This document shows positions 18,922-28,602 of a stretch of DNA of 64,000 bases, piece by piece. The translations under genes and the position numbers were made by a program. The stretch comes from an uncultured Bacilli bacterium (lineage in GTDB: Bacteria > Bacillota_I > Bacilli_A > RF39 > UBA660), in NCBI GenBank assembly GCA_934101795.1, contig CAKORY010000003.1, positions 1-64,000 on the forward strand. Direction: 5' to 3'. The first letter of the stretch is position 1. The number at the start of each line of letters is the position of its first letter. Under the pieces are notes generated by a model. The model was not told the DNA's origin. It did not search any database and saw only the letters and a list, made by a program, of their open reading frames with translations.

Positions 18922-18957
18922 AAAAATCACCCATTTATAGTATGAGTGATTTTTTTA
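18922..18957 (-). terminator. terminator of the RNase J-like gene
   Basis: AAAATCAC and GTGATTTTT arms enclose a loop, and a T-run follows on the minus strand, directly after the stop at 18961. The same bases contain the ribosome site of the next gene. Confidence 0.6.
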
Positions 18958-18960
18958 AAA

Positions 18961-20595
18961 TTATACTTCTTGAACAACCGCAATTATCATTGGTTTACAT
19001 TCTGTTTGATCATATAAATATCTACTTAGTTCTTCTCTTATTTCAACTTTTATTTGATTAAAATCAATATATTTTGGAGTTATATTTCTATTTATGATTG
19101 CCTCGCATATAACTTTTATTTCTTTGATCATGTCTGCAGAATCTTTAACATAGATAAATCCACGGGTTGTAACTTCTGGACCCACAAGTAAAACTTTATC
19201 TTTCTTATCAACTGTGGCACTAATTAGCACTATGCCATTTTCAGAAAGCATTTCTCTATCTTTAATTACTAAATCTCCGATATCATCATTACTTGTTCCA
19301 TCTATTAAAACATCATCTACTTTAATTCTAGCAAAATTATCTTTAAGTTTACCATTTTCAAATGTTACAATATCTCCATTTTGTTTAAGTAAAATGTTAC
19401 TATCTGGAATTCCTAAGTTACTTGCTAGATTAGCATTATTTACCATGTAACGATATTCCCCTTTTACTGGCATATAAAATTTTGGATTTATAAGTTTAAT
19501 CATTAACATTAAATCTTCACGTGATGCATGATGGAGTATTTCTTTTTCTTTATCAATGGTTTCAATATTGCATCCAAACTTAGCAAGTTCATTTTGAAGC
19601 TTTACTAAAACTTTTTCAGTGCTATCATATCGTGGTTCTGCAAAAACTATTGTGTCTGTTGGTTTTAGTGTAATAAATTTATCATAACCGTTTAGAATCT
19701 TGTTCATGTTGGCATATGGTGTTGTTCTATCATCCATTACTAAAAGAATAGAATTATCATCATTAATGTTTGATAAATCACCTAGTAATTCTTCATTGTA
19801 ATGCATATAGCCTTCTTTACTTGCAAAATTTAATACATTTTGAAGTCTTTTTCCCATTAAAACTATCTTACGATGTGAATTTGCTGCTGCTTCAAATATT
19901 TCAGATATTGTATATAAATGCGTTGGCAATACAGAAAAAATAATTCTATTGTCATGATGTTTTATGACATCTTCAAAAAAACTTACAAGTCTATGCTTCG
20001 GAGATGTATGACCATTTTTTTCTGCAAAAGAAGACTCACACAATAAACATAATACGCCTTGTTTACCAACATAAGCAATTTTACCTATATCCATATCATA
20101 AGAATCTTGCATACTTGGATCAATAATAAAATCTCCAGTATAGCATATAGCTCCATCTTTAGTATTTACAACATACATAACTGCATCTGGTACAGAGTGT
20201 GAAACAGAAATTGGAAATATAGAAACATTACCAAAATTAATTTTCTTATGTGGTTTAATTAATTCAATATTATTTTCATTTACGCCATCTTCCATAAGTT
20301 CAAATTTAGTATATTTTGTGGCATATACTTTTAACAAAGGAATATCTTTTAAAAGATCACGGACAGCTCCCATATTTTCTGGATGTCCATGGGTTATAAA
20401 TAAACCTTTAATTCTTTTTTTATTTTTAACTAGATAACTAAAATCAGGCATAATGTAATCAATTCCTAGTAAATTTCCACTAGCAAATTTTATTCCGGCA
20501 TCAAAAACATATATTTCATCATCTACTTCAACTACATAGGAATTCTTTCCACTTTCAGAAAGTCCTCCCAAACCAAAAATCTTTATTTTACTCAT
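18961..20595 (-). CDS. rnj: RNase J paralogue with altered metal-binding motif
   Basis: A beta-CASP metallo-beta-lactamase RNase of the J family, 544 residues, with all domains. The first motif reads H69-G-H71-P-E73-N74 where active RNase J has HxHxDH, so the Asp and last His are replaced. H133 (SHSVPD) and D155 (YTGDF) are kept. The last ligand region reads PVKGEYRY with Lys378 in place of His. RNase J2 of Bacillus, a poorly active partner of J1, also deviates in the first motif. This protein is probably a J2-like, catalytically weak or inactive subunit (inference). It is monocistronic, ended by the hairpin at 18922-18957. Confidence 0.88.
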   Translation of the reverse strand: MSKIKIFGLGGLSESGKNSYVVEVDDEIYVFDAGIKFASGNLLGIDYIMPDFSYLVKNKKRIKGLFITHGHPENMGAVRDLLKDIPLLKVYATKYTKFELMEDGVNENNIELIKPHKKINFGNVSIFPISVSHSVPDAVMYVVNTKDGAICYTGDFIIDPSMQDSYDMDIGKIAYVGKQGVLCLLCESSFAEKNGHTSPKHRLVSFFEDVIKHHDNRIIFSVLPTHLYTISEIFEAAANSHRKIVLMGKRLQNVLNFASKEGYMHYNEELLGDLSNINDDNSILLVMDDRTTPYANMNKILNGYDKFITLKPTDTIVFAEPRYDSTEKVLVKLQNELAKFGCNIETIDKEKEILHHASREDLMLMIKLINPKFYMPVKGEYRYMVNNANLASNLGIPDSNILLKQNGDIVTFENGKLKDNFARIKVDDVLIDGTSNDDIGDLVIKDREMLSENGIVLISATVDKKDKVLLVGPEVTTRGFIYVKDSADMIKEIKVICEAIINRNITPKYIDFNQIKVEIREELSRYLYDQTECKPMIIAVVQEV

Positions 20596-20665
20596 ATATT
20601 ATCACCTTCATTTAAAAAAAATAAGTTCTTCGGTAAATAAATTATACCAAAAAACTTAAATTAAA

Positions 20666-21442
20666 TCAATCTCTTTCTTCACTTAGCATCTTACTTAAGG
20701 AAATAATGTCTAAATCTTTATAAATAATACTATTAATTAATATCTTAACATTTTTAATATCTGCATTTTTTTCTACATAGTATATGTCACCTGATTCAAT
20801 TGAATTTTTAAGTGTAATGAAAGTGTTATTATTTAATATTTTATCAGTTTTTACCAAGTATTTTTGATTTTTACGACATATTTTTTCATTTTTGTTTGTT
20901 ACATAACAGATGTGAGTATTATTACTATACTTATTTATAAGTGCTTCTAAGTCTTTATATTTATTTACCTCATTATTAATTTGCTCTAAATTTTCGTTTT
21001 TATTAAAATTATCTATAGTTACAAGTATGCTTGCTTCCATATTATTTTCTTTAAAATACTTTATTAATTCTTTATCATATTCTAGTATGAAAGAAACACT
21101 TTTTTTGTAACGATTCCCTTTGTTTACTATTTTGTCTTTATTATTTTCGAGTGTAACTTCTGGGTAAGATGTATCAAAAATTAAATAATATGAATTAAAT
21201 GCATTTAAATCTTTCATGTTATAGAAGCTATTTTTGATGTTTACTACTTTACCATTTAATCCTGGAGTTATATACTTATCAGTGATTTCTGCATTTACAA
21301 ATGCTTCATTAAACCTTTTTTCTTCACTTTTAATCTTTTGATATATTTCACTGTTTTCAAGTGTTAAATTAGCTATTTTTTCTGTGTAAATAAAACTAAA
21401 AGCTGCTATAGCAAGAATGCCTATGTTACGAAAATGTTTCAA
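20666..21442 (-). CDS. anchored extracytoplasmic protein, unknown
   Basis: A short hydrophobic segment at residues 7-20 suggests an N-terminal anchor or signal. The segment ITPGLNGKVVNIKNSFYNMK followed by YYLIFDTSYPEV and YKKSVSFILEYDKE resembles the N-terminal region of some Firmicute polysaccharide deacetylase-like proteins, but the catalytic TFDDG motif is missing. It could be a degenerate relative with a structural role; confidence in that link is low. It lies 46 bases after ssb on the same strand. Confidence 0.5.
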   Translation of the reverse strand: MKHFRNIGILAIAAFSFIYTEKIANLTLENSEIYQKIKSEEKRFNEAFVNAEITDKYITPGLNGKVVNIKNSFYNMKDLNAFNSYYLIFDTSYPEVTLENNKDKIVNKGNRYKKSVSFILEYDKELIKYFKENNMEASILVTIDNFNKNENLEQINNEVNKYKDLEALINKYSNNTHICYVTNKNEKICRKNQKYLVKTDKILNNNTFITLKNSIESGDIYYVEKNADIKNVKILINSIIYKDLDIISLSKMLSEERD

Positions 21443-21488
21443 TTTAAAATCACCTTAGTTAAGTATATGCCTTTGAAAAAAGAAGATG

Positions 21489-21866
21489 TTAGAAACATTC
21501 AATTATTGCATCATCTTCATCTGAAACTTCACGAAGTCCACGATTTTTATTTGATGATGCAATAAATGATATTCTTTCTGCAATTATTTCTGTGATATAT
21601 TTAGTTTCATTTTTATCATTTACATAACTACTATTTTGAACTCGTCCTTTGATGCCAATTGTATCTCCAACATGACAATAATCTTTTGTAGCTGATGCCA
21701 TACCATTCCAAAGAACACATCTAATAAAATCAGTTTCATATTTTCCTTCAGAATTTTTAAAACCTCTAGTTACAGCAATATTTATTATAGTTCTTTTTTT
21801 ACCAGTTTCAGTTATTTCATATTCAGGATCTTGTGATAATCTTCCAACTAATATTACTTGATTCAT
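21489..21866 (-). CDS. ssb: single-stranded DNA-binding protein
   Basis: OB-fold SSB beginning MNQVILVGRLSQDPEYE, with DFIRCVLWNG and VGDTIGIKGRVQ in the right order. At 125 residues it is short, with almost no linker. The acidic tail reads DEDDAIIECF, a variant of the usual DDDIPF that binds partner proteins. GGAGGTAAAATTA precedes the ATG. It is not flanked by rpsF and rpsR, so it may be a second SSB or a relocated one. Confidence 0.92.
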   Translation of the reverse strand: MNQVILVGRLSQDPEYEITETGKKRTIINIAVTRGFKNSEGKYETDFIRCVLWNGMASATKDYCHVGDTIGIKGRVQNSSYVNDKNETKYITEIIAERISFIASSNKNRGLREVSDEDDAIIECF

Positions 21867-22081
21867 TAATTTTACCTCCTTTCAAGTCCACTTTATCATT
21901 TTTTATTTTTATTTCAAAATTTTAAATTAATTAAATTTTATAAGAACAATTAAAAAAATAGTTAAAAACTAACCATTTTTTTATTCTTTTTGAACTAAAT
22001 TTAATAATTATTAAAAAATAAATATTGTAATTTTTATTAATATTTGATAAACTTAATACTAGAAAATAGGAGTGTTGATTT

Positions 22082-22828
22082 ATGAGTAACGTTATAAATA
22101 ATGAAAATATTGTGAGCTATAATGATATGATTTTAAGAAACTATCAAAAAACATATCCAAATTTAGCAGATTTTTCTTACGATGTATCAACTGATAGTTT
22201 AGTTTATGAAGGAAATTACGTTAAACTTTCTGGTTATGGTTTAAGTAGAATTGATCCTGTATTTTTTAATATGAATCCTGAAGATATTTTTATTTATTTT
22301 AAAGATGGATTTTATCAAATTGGAAATAAAAATGCTCAAATCGCAGAATATTTTAATCAACTTATAATAACTGAAGATGAAGAAGAAACTATTAAAAAAT
22401 ATGTTAGCCAGTATATTGATAAGTTAAATATTTATGCTAGAAATGCACAATTTTTTGATAAATATTACCAAAATGAAAGTGTTAAAATGTTTATAACTGA
22501 TTTTATGACTACTAAAAAAATTATTGAAGAAGCAAGAAGGCTTGCAAATCCTAACCTTTATAATGCTTATCAAATGGTTTCTAGTGCATACAATGATGAG
22601 ATGACTAGTATGAATCAAAAACAATCAAATATTATGGAAAATGAAATGACACTTACAAGAACAAAACCTGAATTTGGTGGTTATAGTGAATTTGATAAAA
22701 ATGTAGATTATTTAAATGAACTTAATAGAAAAGATAGAATGGGAATGGCTGGATATACAAGTTTAATATTAATAGTAACTTCAGCAATTACATTTGGAAT
22801 GTATTTAGCTTTAAAATTGCTTGGTTAA
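22082..22828 (+). CDS. tail-anchored membrane protein, unknown
   Basis: Unrecognised, 248 residues. A soluble, charged, mostly helical region of about 220 residues is followed by one hydrophobic helix at the C-terminus (MAGYTSLILIVTSAITFGMYLALKLL), with little after it, consistent with a tail anchor. TAGGAGTG lies upstream of the ATG. It stands alone between ssb and uppS with a terminator directly after the stop. The 215 bases upstream, shared with ssb, are very AT-rich and presumably hold the promoters of both. Confidence 0.6.
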   Translation: MSNVINNENIVSYNDMILRNYQKTYPNLADFSYDVSTDSLVYEGNYVKLSGYGLSRIDPVFFNMNPEDIFIYFKDGFYQIGNKNAQIAEYFNQLIITEDEEETIKKYVSQYIDKLNIYARNAQFFDKYYQNESVKMFITDFMTTKKIIEEARRLANPNLYNAYQMVSSAYNDEMTSMNQKQSNIMENEMTLTRTKPEFGGYSEFDKNVDYLNELNRKDRMGMAGYTSLILIVTSAITFGMYLALKLLG

Positions 22829-22860
22829 AAAAATTGGTGAATTTGTATCACCAATTTTTA
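22829..22860. terminator. convergent terminator between the tail-anchored gene and uppS
   Basis: AAATTGGTGA and TCACCAATTT form a 10-12 bp stem with A and T runs on the two sides. It follows one stop codon and covers the uppS stop on the other strand, so it can act in both directions. Confidence 0.8.
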
Positions 22861-23559
22861 TTTTATTTTACCAAATCTTCTATCTCTTTTTTCGTATTCT
22901 TTTACTGCTTCTTCCAAACATTCTGGAGTAAAGTCTGGAAAATATACTTTAGGAAAGTACATCTCGGCATAAGATATTTGCCATAACATAAAGTTGCTAA
23001 CTCTATTTTCACCACTTGTGCGAATTAAAAAGTCGATATCTGGTAAGTCATTATATAAGTATTTTTTGAATAATTCTTCATCTATATCATTAACATTTAA
23101 TTTATTTTCTGATACATCTATTGCTATTTTTTTGGTAGTATCCACTATTTCTTGTCTGCCCCCATAACTTAAGCAAAAATTAACAACTAAGCCTGTATTA
23201 TCTTTTGTTGCATCTTCAAGTTCATCTATAGCTTTTACGATTTCTGGTTTTAAAAACTCTTTTTGAGATGAAAATAAAACTTTAATATTTGCTTCTTTGT
23301 ATTTTTCTTTACATTTTTTGAACCATTTCATGAAAAGTTCCATTAAATAATTTACTTCTTCTTTGCTTCTACTAAAATTTTCAGTTGAAAAAACATATAG
23401 GCTTAAATAATTTGCTATACTTTCTTTATTTATGTATAAAATTATTTTTTCAAGTGCTTCTGCTCCAGCTTTGTGTCCTTCACTTCTATTTTTTCCTTTT
23501 TCTTTTGCCCATCTTCCATTACCATCAACTATAATACCAATGTGATTTATCTTTGTCAT
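22858..23559 (-). CDS. uppS: undecaprenyl diphosphate synthase
   Basis: A cis-prenyltransferase making the C55 lipid carrier for cell-wall precursors. The signature IGIIVDGNGRWAKEKG with catalytic Asp12, GHKAGAEAL, and LIRTSGENRVSNFMLWQ are present over 233 residues. The ATG overlaps the dacA stop by 4 bases. No cdsA or dxr follows, unlike in Bacillus. Confidence 0.96.
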   Translation of the reverse strand: MTKINHIGIIVDGNGRWAKEKGKNRSEGHKAGAEALEKIILYINKESIANYLSLYVFSTENFSRSKEEVNYLMELFMKWFKKCKEKYKEANIKVLFSSQKEFLKPEIVKAIDELEDATKDNTGLVVNFCLSYGGRQEIVDTTKKIAIDVSENKLNVNDIDEELFKKYLYNDLPDIDFLIRTSGENRVSNFMLWQISYAEMYFPKVYFPDFTPECLEEAVKEYEKRDRRFGKIK

Positions 23560-24722
23560 TTTCTTCTCCTTGTTTTTTTCTTCTTATTTTTTAAAAGAAA
23601 TATAATTACTATTATTAGAGTTATTAAAATAATCAAACATAATTCTAATGGATAATATTTAATATTTTCTTCAAGGTAAACAATACTTGTATCAAGTAGT
23701 TTATCGCCTTCATATATTTTTATTGTTCCAAGTTTTTCACCTTTTTTAGTTTTATAAGATATCTTATCTACACCTTCATATATATAATTTACTTTAGAAT
23801 TATTTTTTAAATATAATGATATATTTTCAGAACCCGTTATTTTATATGATTTGTTATTACTTAACTTAATAGGTATTTCTTTAATAAATGTATTATCATT
23901 TAAAATACTTTGATAACTGTAATTTTCATCATAATAGTTATAAATATTTATTGTATCTTTAACAGCATTATATGGATATTCTGTACTTGAATTTATTACT
24001 ACAAGTAAATAATTTACATCATGAAGATTTGTTATTGAAGCAAGACATCGACCTGCCTGTTTAGTAAATCCACTTTTTGCCCCATCTATTTTATTAGTCT
24101 GTAAAATATTATCGTAATTACTTATTGTACTTTTTAAATTTAAACCATTTGTTGTTTTGTAACTTTTAGTGGTAAATACCTTTTTAAAGGTTTCATTTTT
24201 TAAAGAGTATTTTAAAAGTTTAGCTATATCACTTGCTGTTGAATAATTATTTTTATCATCTTTACCTATAGGATTAGAAAATTTAGTATTATTCATTCCT
24301 ATTTTCTTTGCTGTTTCATTCATTTTAGCTATAAATTTTTCATATCCCAGAGTATTATTTACTGCAGCATTAACAGCATCTGCACCACTTGGAAGTAAAA
24401 TACCATAAAGTAAATCTTCATATGTTACTTTATCTTTGGCTTTAAATCCTGCTTTTGAGTACCCTGTTGTGCCATCAAAATCTTTTTCCGTAATTGTTAC
24501 ATTTTTTTGTAAATCATCTGTATTTTCAATGGTTACTATAGATGTCATTATCTTTGTTAAACTGGCTATTTCAACTATTTCATCTGCATTTTTACTATAT
24601 AACACATTATCATCATTCATGTTATAAAGAATTACATTTTCCCCAGTAATAGAAAAAGCTCCGGCATATACAGGATAGATAAAGAAAAAGAGGCTTAGAA
24701 GAAAAATACTAACTTTCTTCAT
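23556..24722 (-). CDS. dacA: D-alanyl-D-alanine carboxypeptidase (DacA type)
   Basis: A low-molecular-weight penicillin-binding protein that trims the stem pentapeptide of peptidoglycan. Signal peptide at residues 1-20, SxxK as S54-L-T-K57, SGADA as the SxN-type motif, and K-S-G-F in place of KTG. About 100 residues of beta-rich domain follow, then a C-terminal membrane helix and a very basic tail that anchors it. It overlaps cysS by 1 base and uppS by 4, so it is co-transcribed with both. Confidence 0.93.
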   Translation of the reverse strand: MKKVSIFLLSLFFFIYPVYAGAFSITGENVILYNMNDDNVLYSKNADEIVEIASLTKIMTSIVTIENTDDLQKNVTITEKDFDGTTGYSKAGFKAKDKVTYEDLLYGILLPSGADAVNAAVNNTLGYEKFIAKMNETAKKIGMNNTKFSNPIGKDDKNNYSTASDIAKLLKYSLKNETFKKVFTTKSYKTTNGLNLKSTISNYDNILQTNKIDGAKSGFTKQAGRCLASITNLHDVNYLLVVINSSTEYPYNAVKDTINIYNYYDENYSYQSILNDNTFIKEIPIKLSNNKSYKITGSENISLYLKNNSKVNYIYEGVDKISYKTKKGEKLGTIKIYEGDKLLDTSIVYLEENIKYYPLELCLIILITLIIVIIFLLKNKKKKTRRRK

Positions 24723-26110
24723 TATAAAGCCTCATAAGTTGTGCCTTCGCGGGTATCTTTTAATACAATTCCTTTTGCAAGTAATTCAGCTCTGATACTA
24801 TCAGCAAGCTCATAGTTTTTGTTCTTTTTAGCTTCATTACGTTCATTTATTTTTTGAATAATTTCTTCATCATTGTAAATTTTCTTTATGTCTTTTTTTA
24901 ATAAATCTAGACTTAGTACACTATCAAATTCACCAACTAATTTGTATTTTGTGCCTTCATTTACATCACTTTTTAGTAAATCATGTAAAACAGTTATAGC
25001 ATTTGCTGTGTTTAAATCATCTTCTAGACATGATATAAATTTGTCTTTCCATGTTTTATAGTCTTCTTCGTTAATGTTATTATCAAATTTTAGACTTGAT
25101 GTTTTACTACGTAATTTTTTATATGCATTTTCTGCACCATCTAATGAACTATATGAAAATGTTAGTTGACGGCGATAGTGACTTAAAAGACACATATATC
25201 TAAAACTTAAAGGATTATAACCTTTTTCTTTTAATACTTGCACTGTTAAAATTGCTCCATGACTTTTACTCATTTTACCAGTTTCATCATTTAAATGTTC
25301 ATTATGGAACCAATAATTACACCATTTATGTCCAAGATAACTTTCACTTTGGGCAATTTCGTTAGTGTGATGTGGAAATATATTATCTACTCCACCACCA
25401 TGAATGTCTAAGTATTCACCTAAGTATTTGATGCTTATACCAGTACATTCTATATGCCAACCTGGATATCCTAGTCCCCATGGACTTTCCCATTTTAAAT
25501 CTTGTTCATCAAATTTAGATTTAGTAAACCAAAGAACAAAATCATTTTGATTTTTCTTTGATGAATCTTCTTCTACACCTTCACGGACTCCAACAACCAT
25601 TTCATCAGCTTTATGATTCGTAAGCTTATAGTAGTCATCTAATTTTGATGTATCAAAATATATATTTCCTCCGCTTTTATATGCATAACCCTTTGCAAGT
25701 AAACTTTCTATTATTTTAATATATTCATTTATATTAGCCGTGGCTGGACTTACTACATCTGGAACTCTATTGTTTAGATCTTCAAAATCTTTAAAGAATG
25801 CATCTGTGTAAAACCTAGCAATGTCCATTACTGTTTTATGTTCTTTTTTGGCACTACTTACCATTTTGTCATCACCAGAGTCTGAGTCACTTGTTAAATG
25901 ACCAACATCAGTAATATTCATAACTCTTTTAACATCATAGCCAAGATATCTTAAAGTTTTATCTAAAATATCATGGCCAATGTAATTTCTCATGTTACCT
26001 ATGTGAGCGTAATGATATACTGTTGGTCCACATGTATATAATCCTACTTTACCTTCTTGCCATGGCACAAATTCTTCGATTTTTCTTGTAAGTGTATTAT
26101 ATATTTTCAT
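24722..26110 (-). CDS. cysS: cysteinyl-tRNA synthetase
   Basis: Class I synthetase with CGPTVYHYAHIGN (HIGH-like), the zinc-site region GWHIECTG, HHTNEIAQSE and the KMSKS loop (GKMSKSHG). At 462 residues it is full length. Lies 11 bases after a small membrane-protein gene and overlaps dacA by 1 base. Confidence 0.97.
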   Translation of the reverse strand: MKIYNTLTRKIEEFVPWQEGKVGLYTCGPTVYHYAHIGNMRNYIGHDILDKTLRYLGYDVKRVMNITDVGHLTSDSDSGDDKMVSSAKKEHKTVMDIARFYTDAFFKDFEDLNNRVPDVVSPATANINEYIKIIESLLAKGYAYKSGGNIYFDTSKLDDYYKLTNHKADEMVVGVREGVEEDSSKKNQNDFVLWFTKSKFDEQDLKWESPWGLGYPGWHIECTGISIKYLGEYLDIHGGGVDNIFPHHTNEIAQSESYLGHKWCNYWFHNEHLNDETGKMSKSHGAILTVQVLKEKGYNPLSFRYMCLLSHYRRQLTFSYSSLDGAENAYKKLRSKTSSLKFDNNINEEDYKTWKDKFISCLEDDLNTANAITVLHDLLKSDVNEGTKYKLVGEFDSVLSLDLLKKDIKKIYNDEEIIQKINERNEAKKNKNYELADSIRAELLAKGIVLKDTREGTTYEAL

Positions 26111-26121
26111 TTTTTCTCCTT

Positions 26122-26517
26122 TTATTTTTCTTCATATAGTAATTTTAAAGTAATTTCATCACTATCAGTATCATATTTTATCAATTTTATTTTATATTTC
26201 GTTTTATTAATTTCAAATTCATCATTATTGATACTACTTAATTCTACGGTATCAATGTAAGGATTATGTATAACTATTAATTTAGCTAATTTCTCTCCTT
26301 CTCTTTCACAGTTTTCATCTTTGCATCTATTGTCACTTACTTTAGAGTACTTTAAATAGATTTCATCCTCTATGTTAGCAAAATCTTTAACTTTCATTGT
26401 AAATTCTTGATTTCTATGAGTATAAATATTTTCACCTTCATTAAAGAAAAGATATATAAAAATTCCGATGATAATAAAAACTATTGGTATAACTAGCCAT
26501 CCTATTCTTTTTCTCAT
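26122..26517 (-). CDS. small single-pass membrane protein, unknown
   Basis: 131 residues: an N-terminal membrane helix (IGWLVIPIVFIIIGIFIYLFF) and an external domain with two Cys (NRCKDENCERE) that could form a disulfide. The remaining beta-like sequence is unrecognised. It overlaps gltX by 4 bases and precedes cysS by 11, so it is part of that operon. Confidence 0.6.
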   Translation of the reverse strand: MRKRIGWLVIPIVFIIIGIFIYLFFNEGENIYTHRNQEFTMKVKDFANIEDEIYLKYSKVSDNRCKDENCEREGEKLAKLIVIHNPYIDTVELSSINNDEFEINKTKYKIKLIKYDTDSDEITLKLLYEEK

Positions 26518-27935
26518 TTTGTTAACCTATTTAATATTTCTTCTTTTCCAATTAGGTATAAAGTATCTGCTAGTTCTGGGCCATGCATTATACCACTTGC
26601 TGCTATTCTTATTGGCATGTATAACATTTTACCTTTTACTCCAGCTTTTTCTTTAACATTATTTATAACATCTGATAGAGCTTCAACTGTCCAGTTTGTT
26701 GTATTTTCTATTTCTTCTTTGAAAACTTCGACAACATGAGGTATTATTTCATCACTTTTCATAAATTCTGCAGCTTCTTCATTTATTATAAAGTTACTAT
26801 CAAAGAATGATGCTGTCACTTCATTAATTTGTTTTCCATAATCGATATGGTTTTTATAAATAAGTAATAATCTGTTAACCCAATCTTCAGTTTTGCCTTC
26901 CGTATTATTTGTAAAATATTTTTTAATCCAAATTAAATATTCTTCGTCACTTAGATTATTTATATAATGATGGTTAAACCATTTTAGTTTTTTAACATCA
27001 TACTGACTTGATGACTTGCTTATTCTGTTTTCGTTAAAGTTTGCAATAAGTTCTTCCATGGTGAATACTTCTTGGTTGCTTTCTGGACTCCATCCAAGTA
27101 ATGCTAGATAGTTTACTACAGCACTTGGTAAATATCCTTCATTGTAAAGATCCATAAATGATGCATCTCCATTACGTTTAGATAATTTATTACCATCTTC
27201 ACCTAGAACCATAGCAACATGGATATATGTTGGTTTTTCCCAGCCATATGCTTCATAAAGTAAATTATATTTAGCTGTTTGATCTAGATATTCTTTACCA
27301 CGAATTACATGAGTTATTTCCATTAAATGATCATCAATTACATTAGCAAAATTGTATGTTGGAAAGCCATCACTTTTAAGTAATATTTGGTCATCTAAGA
27401 TGCTATTGTCAATTTTAATTTTACCATATACGACATCTTCCACTATAGTTTGTCCAGTTTTAGGCATTTTTTGTCTAATTACGTAAGGAACTCCATTTTT
27501 TAAATTTTCTTCTATTTTTTCCTTACTTAATCTTGAACATCTACCATCATATAAAAATGGTTTATGTCTTTCATCAGCATGTTTTCTCATTGCTCCTAGT
27601 TCTTCTTCAGAACAAAAACAATAATAAGCTTTACCCATTTCTACGAGTTTTAAAGCATATTCTTTATAAATATCCTTTCTCTTGCTTTGAACATATGGGC
27701 CGTAACCCTTTTCATTATTTGGACCTTCATCTATTTTAAAGCCACATAAATCTAAAGTATTGTAAATAAAATCTACGGCGCCTTCAACTTCACGTTCTTG
27801 GTCTGTATCTTCAATTCTTAATATAAAATCTCCATTATATTTTTTAGCTAATAAATATTCAAATATTGCTGTTCTTAAATTTCCTATGTGCATGTATCCA
27901 GTTGGACTTGGTGCATAACGTGTTCTTACTTTCAT
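26514..27935 (-). CDS. gltX: glutamyl-tRNA synthetase
   Basis: Class I synthetase with RYAPSPTGYMHIGNLRTA at the N-terminus and KLSKRNG as KMSKS equivalent. A CFC pair near residue 107 replaces part of the zinc site. At 473 residues it is full length. The C-terminal anticodon domain is complete. In such Firmicutes one GltX commonly also charges tRNA-Gln, followed by GatCAB amidation; gatCAB is not in this window. Confidence 0.97.
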   Translation of the reverse strand: MKVRTRYAPSPTGYMHIGNLRTAIFEYLLAKKYNGDFILRIEDTDQEREVEGAVDFIYNTLDLCGFKIDEGPNNEKGYGPYVQSKRKDIYKEYALKLVEMGKAYYCFCSEEELGAMRKHADERHKPFLYDGRCSRLSKEKIEENLKNGVPYVIRQKMPKTGQTIVEDVVYGKIKIDNSILDDQILLKSDGFPTYNFANVIDDHLMEITHVIRGKEYLDQTAKYNLLYEAYGWEKPTYIHVAMVLGEDGNKLSKRNGDASFMDLYNEGYLPSAVVNYLALLGWSPESNQEVFTMEELIANFNENRISKSSSQYDVKKLKWFNHHYINNLSDEEYLIWIKKYFTNNTEGKTEDWVNRLLLIYKNHIDYGKQINEVTASFFDSNFIINEEAAEFMKSDEIIPHVVEVFKEEIENTTNWTVEALSDVINNVKEKAGVKGKMLYMPIRIAASGIMHGPELADTLYLIGKEEILNRLTK

Positions 27936-27950
27936 AAATCTTTCTCCTTC

Positions 27951-28289
27951 TTAATTTTCAAAAAAACTTTTTATTAATTCTAATATGTTATTAAATTCTT
28001 CGTCACTACATCGTTCTATAAACTCAATGTTACGCTCAGCATAATCAATGCTTCTGATGTGTTCACACAAAACTGAACCCTTTATTTTTTTTAGACCAGT
28101 AAGCTCATAATGAGTTGGAAACCCTTTGGTATTTGTTGTAATTGGACAAACTATTGCCATATTTGTAAACTGATTAAATAATCTACTACTTATTACTAAA
28201 GCTGGTCTTTCTCCTTTTTGTTCATGCCCTTTTATAGGGTTTAAATTAATATATACGATATCTCTTTCTTGTGGAATATATTTTACCAT
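27951..28289 (-). CDS. mazF: MazF-family mRNA interferase toxin
   Basis: PemK/MazF-type endoribonuclease. The motif RDIVYINLNPIKGHEQKGERPALV and the core VCPITTN are typical. I start at the ATG at 28289, where GAGGGGAAAAGAGTT precedes it. This ATG overlaps the mazE stop in ATGGTAA. A longer frame from 28316 lies wholly within mazE. Just 15 bases separate the stop from gltX, so toxin and synthetase may share a transcript. Confidence 0.93.
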   Translation of the reverse strand: MVKYIPQERDIVYINLNPIKGHEQKGERPALVISSRLFNQFTNMAIVCPITTNTKGFPTHYELTGLKKIKGSVLCEHIRSIDYAERNIEFIERCSDEEFNNILELIKSFFEN

Positions 28290-28525
28290 AACTCTTTTCC
28301 CCTCGCTTCGTCCCATTTAAAGTCTTCAACTTTTTCAGGACCCTTATATTTTTTAATTCTTGATTTTAATGTTTCTGGCTTTCTAAGAGCTTTAGTAACA
28401 ATGATTTGTTCCCCCTCTCTTGTAATGTTTACTGCATCTCCTGATTTTAAATTCAAAGCCTCTAGATAAACTTTGGGAATTCTTATTCCATTAGAATTTC
28501 CCCATTTTTGTACTTTATATGCCAT
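28283..28525 (-). CDS. mazE: MazE-family antitoxin
   Basis: 80 residues with an AbrB/SpoVT-type swapped-hairpin DNA-binding domain (VQKWGNSNGIRIPKVYLEAL and GDAVNITREGEQI) and a charged C-terminal tail, as expected for the toxin-wrapping part. Overlaps mazF. Upstream is a short AT-rich promoter region after the metallopeptidase-like gene. Confidence 0.9.
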   Translation of the reverse strand: MAYKVQKWGNSNGIRIPKVYLEALNLKSGDAVNITREGEQIIVTKALRKPETLKSRIKKYKGPEKVEDFKWDEARGKELW

Positions 28526-28602
28526 AACTTATCCCTCCATCTCTAATATATACATAGTCTATATCAAAGTCAAGTAAAATTTGTTAATTTGTGAAAAAAA
28601 TT

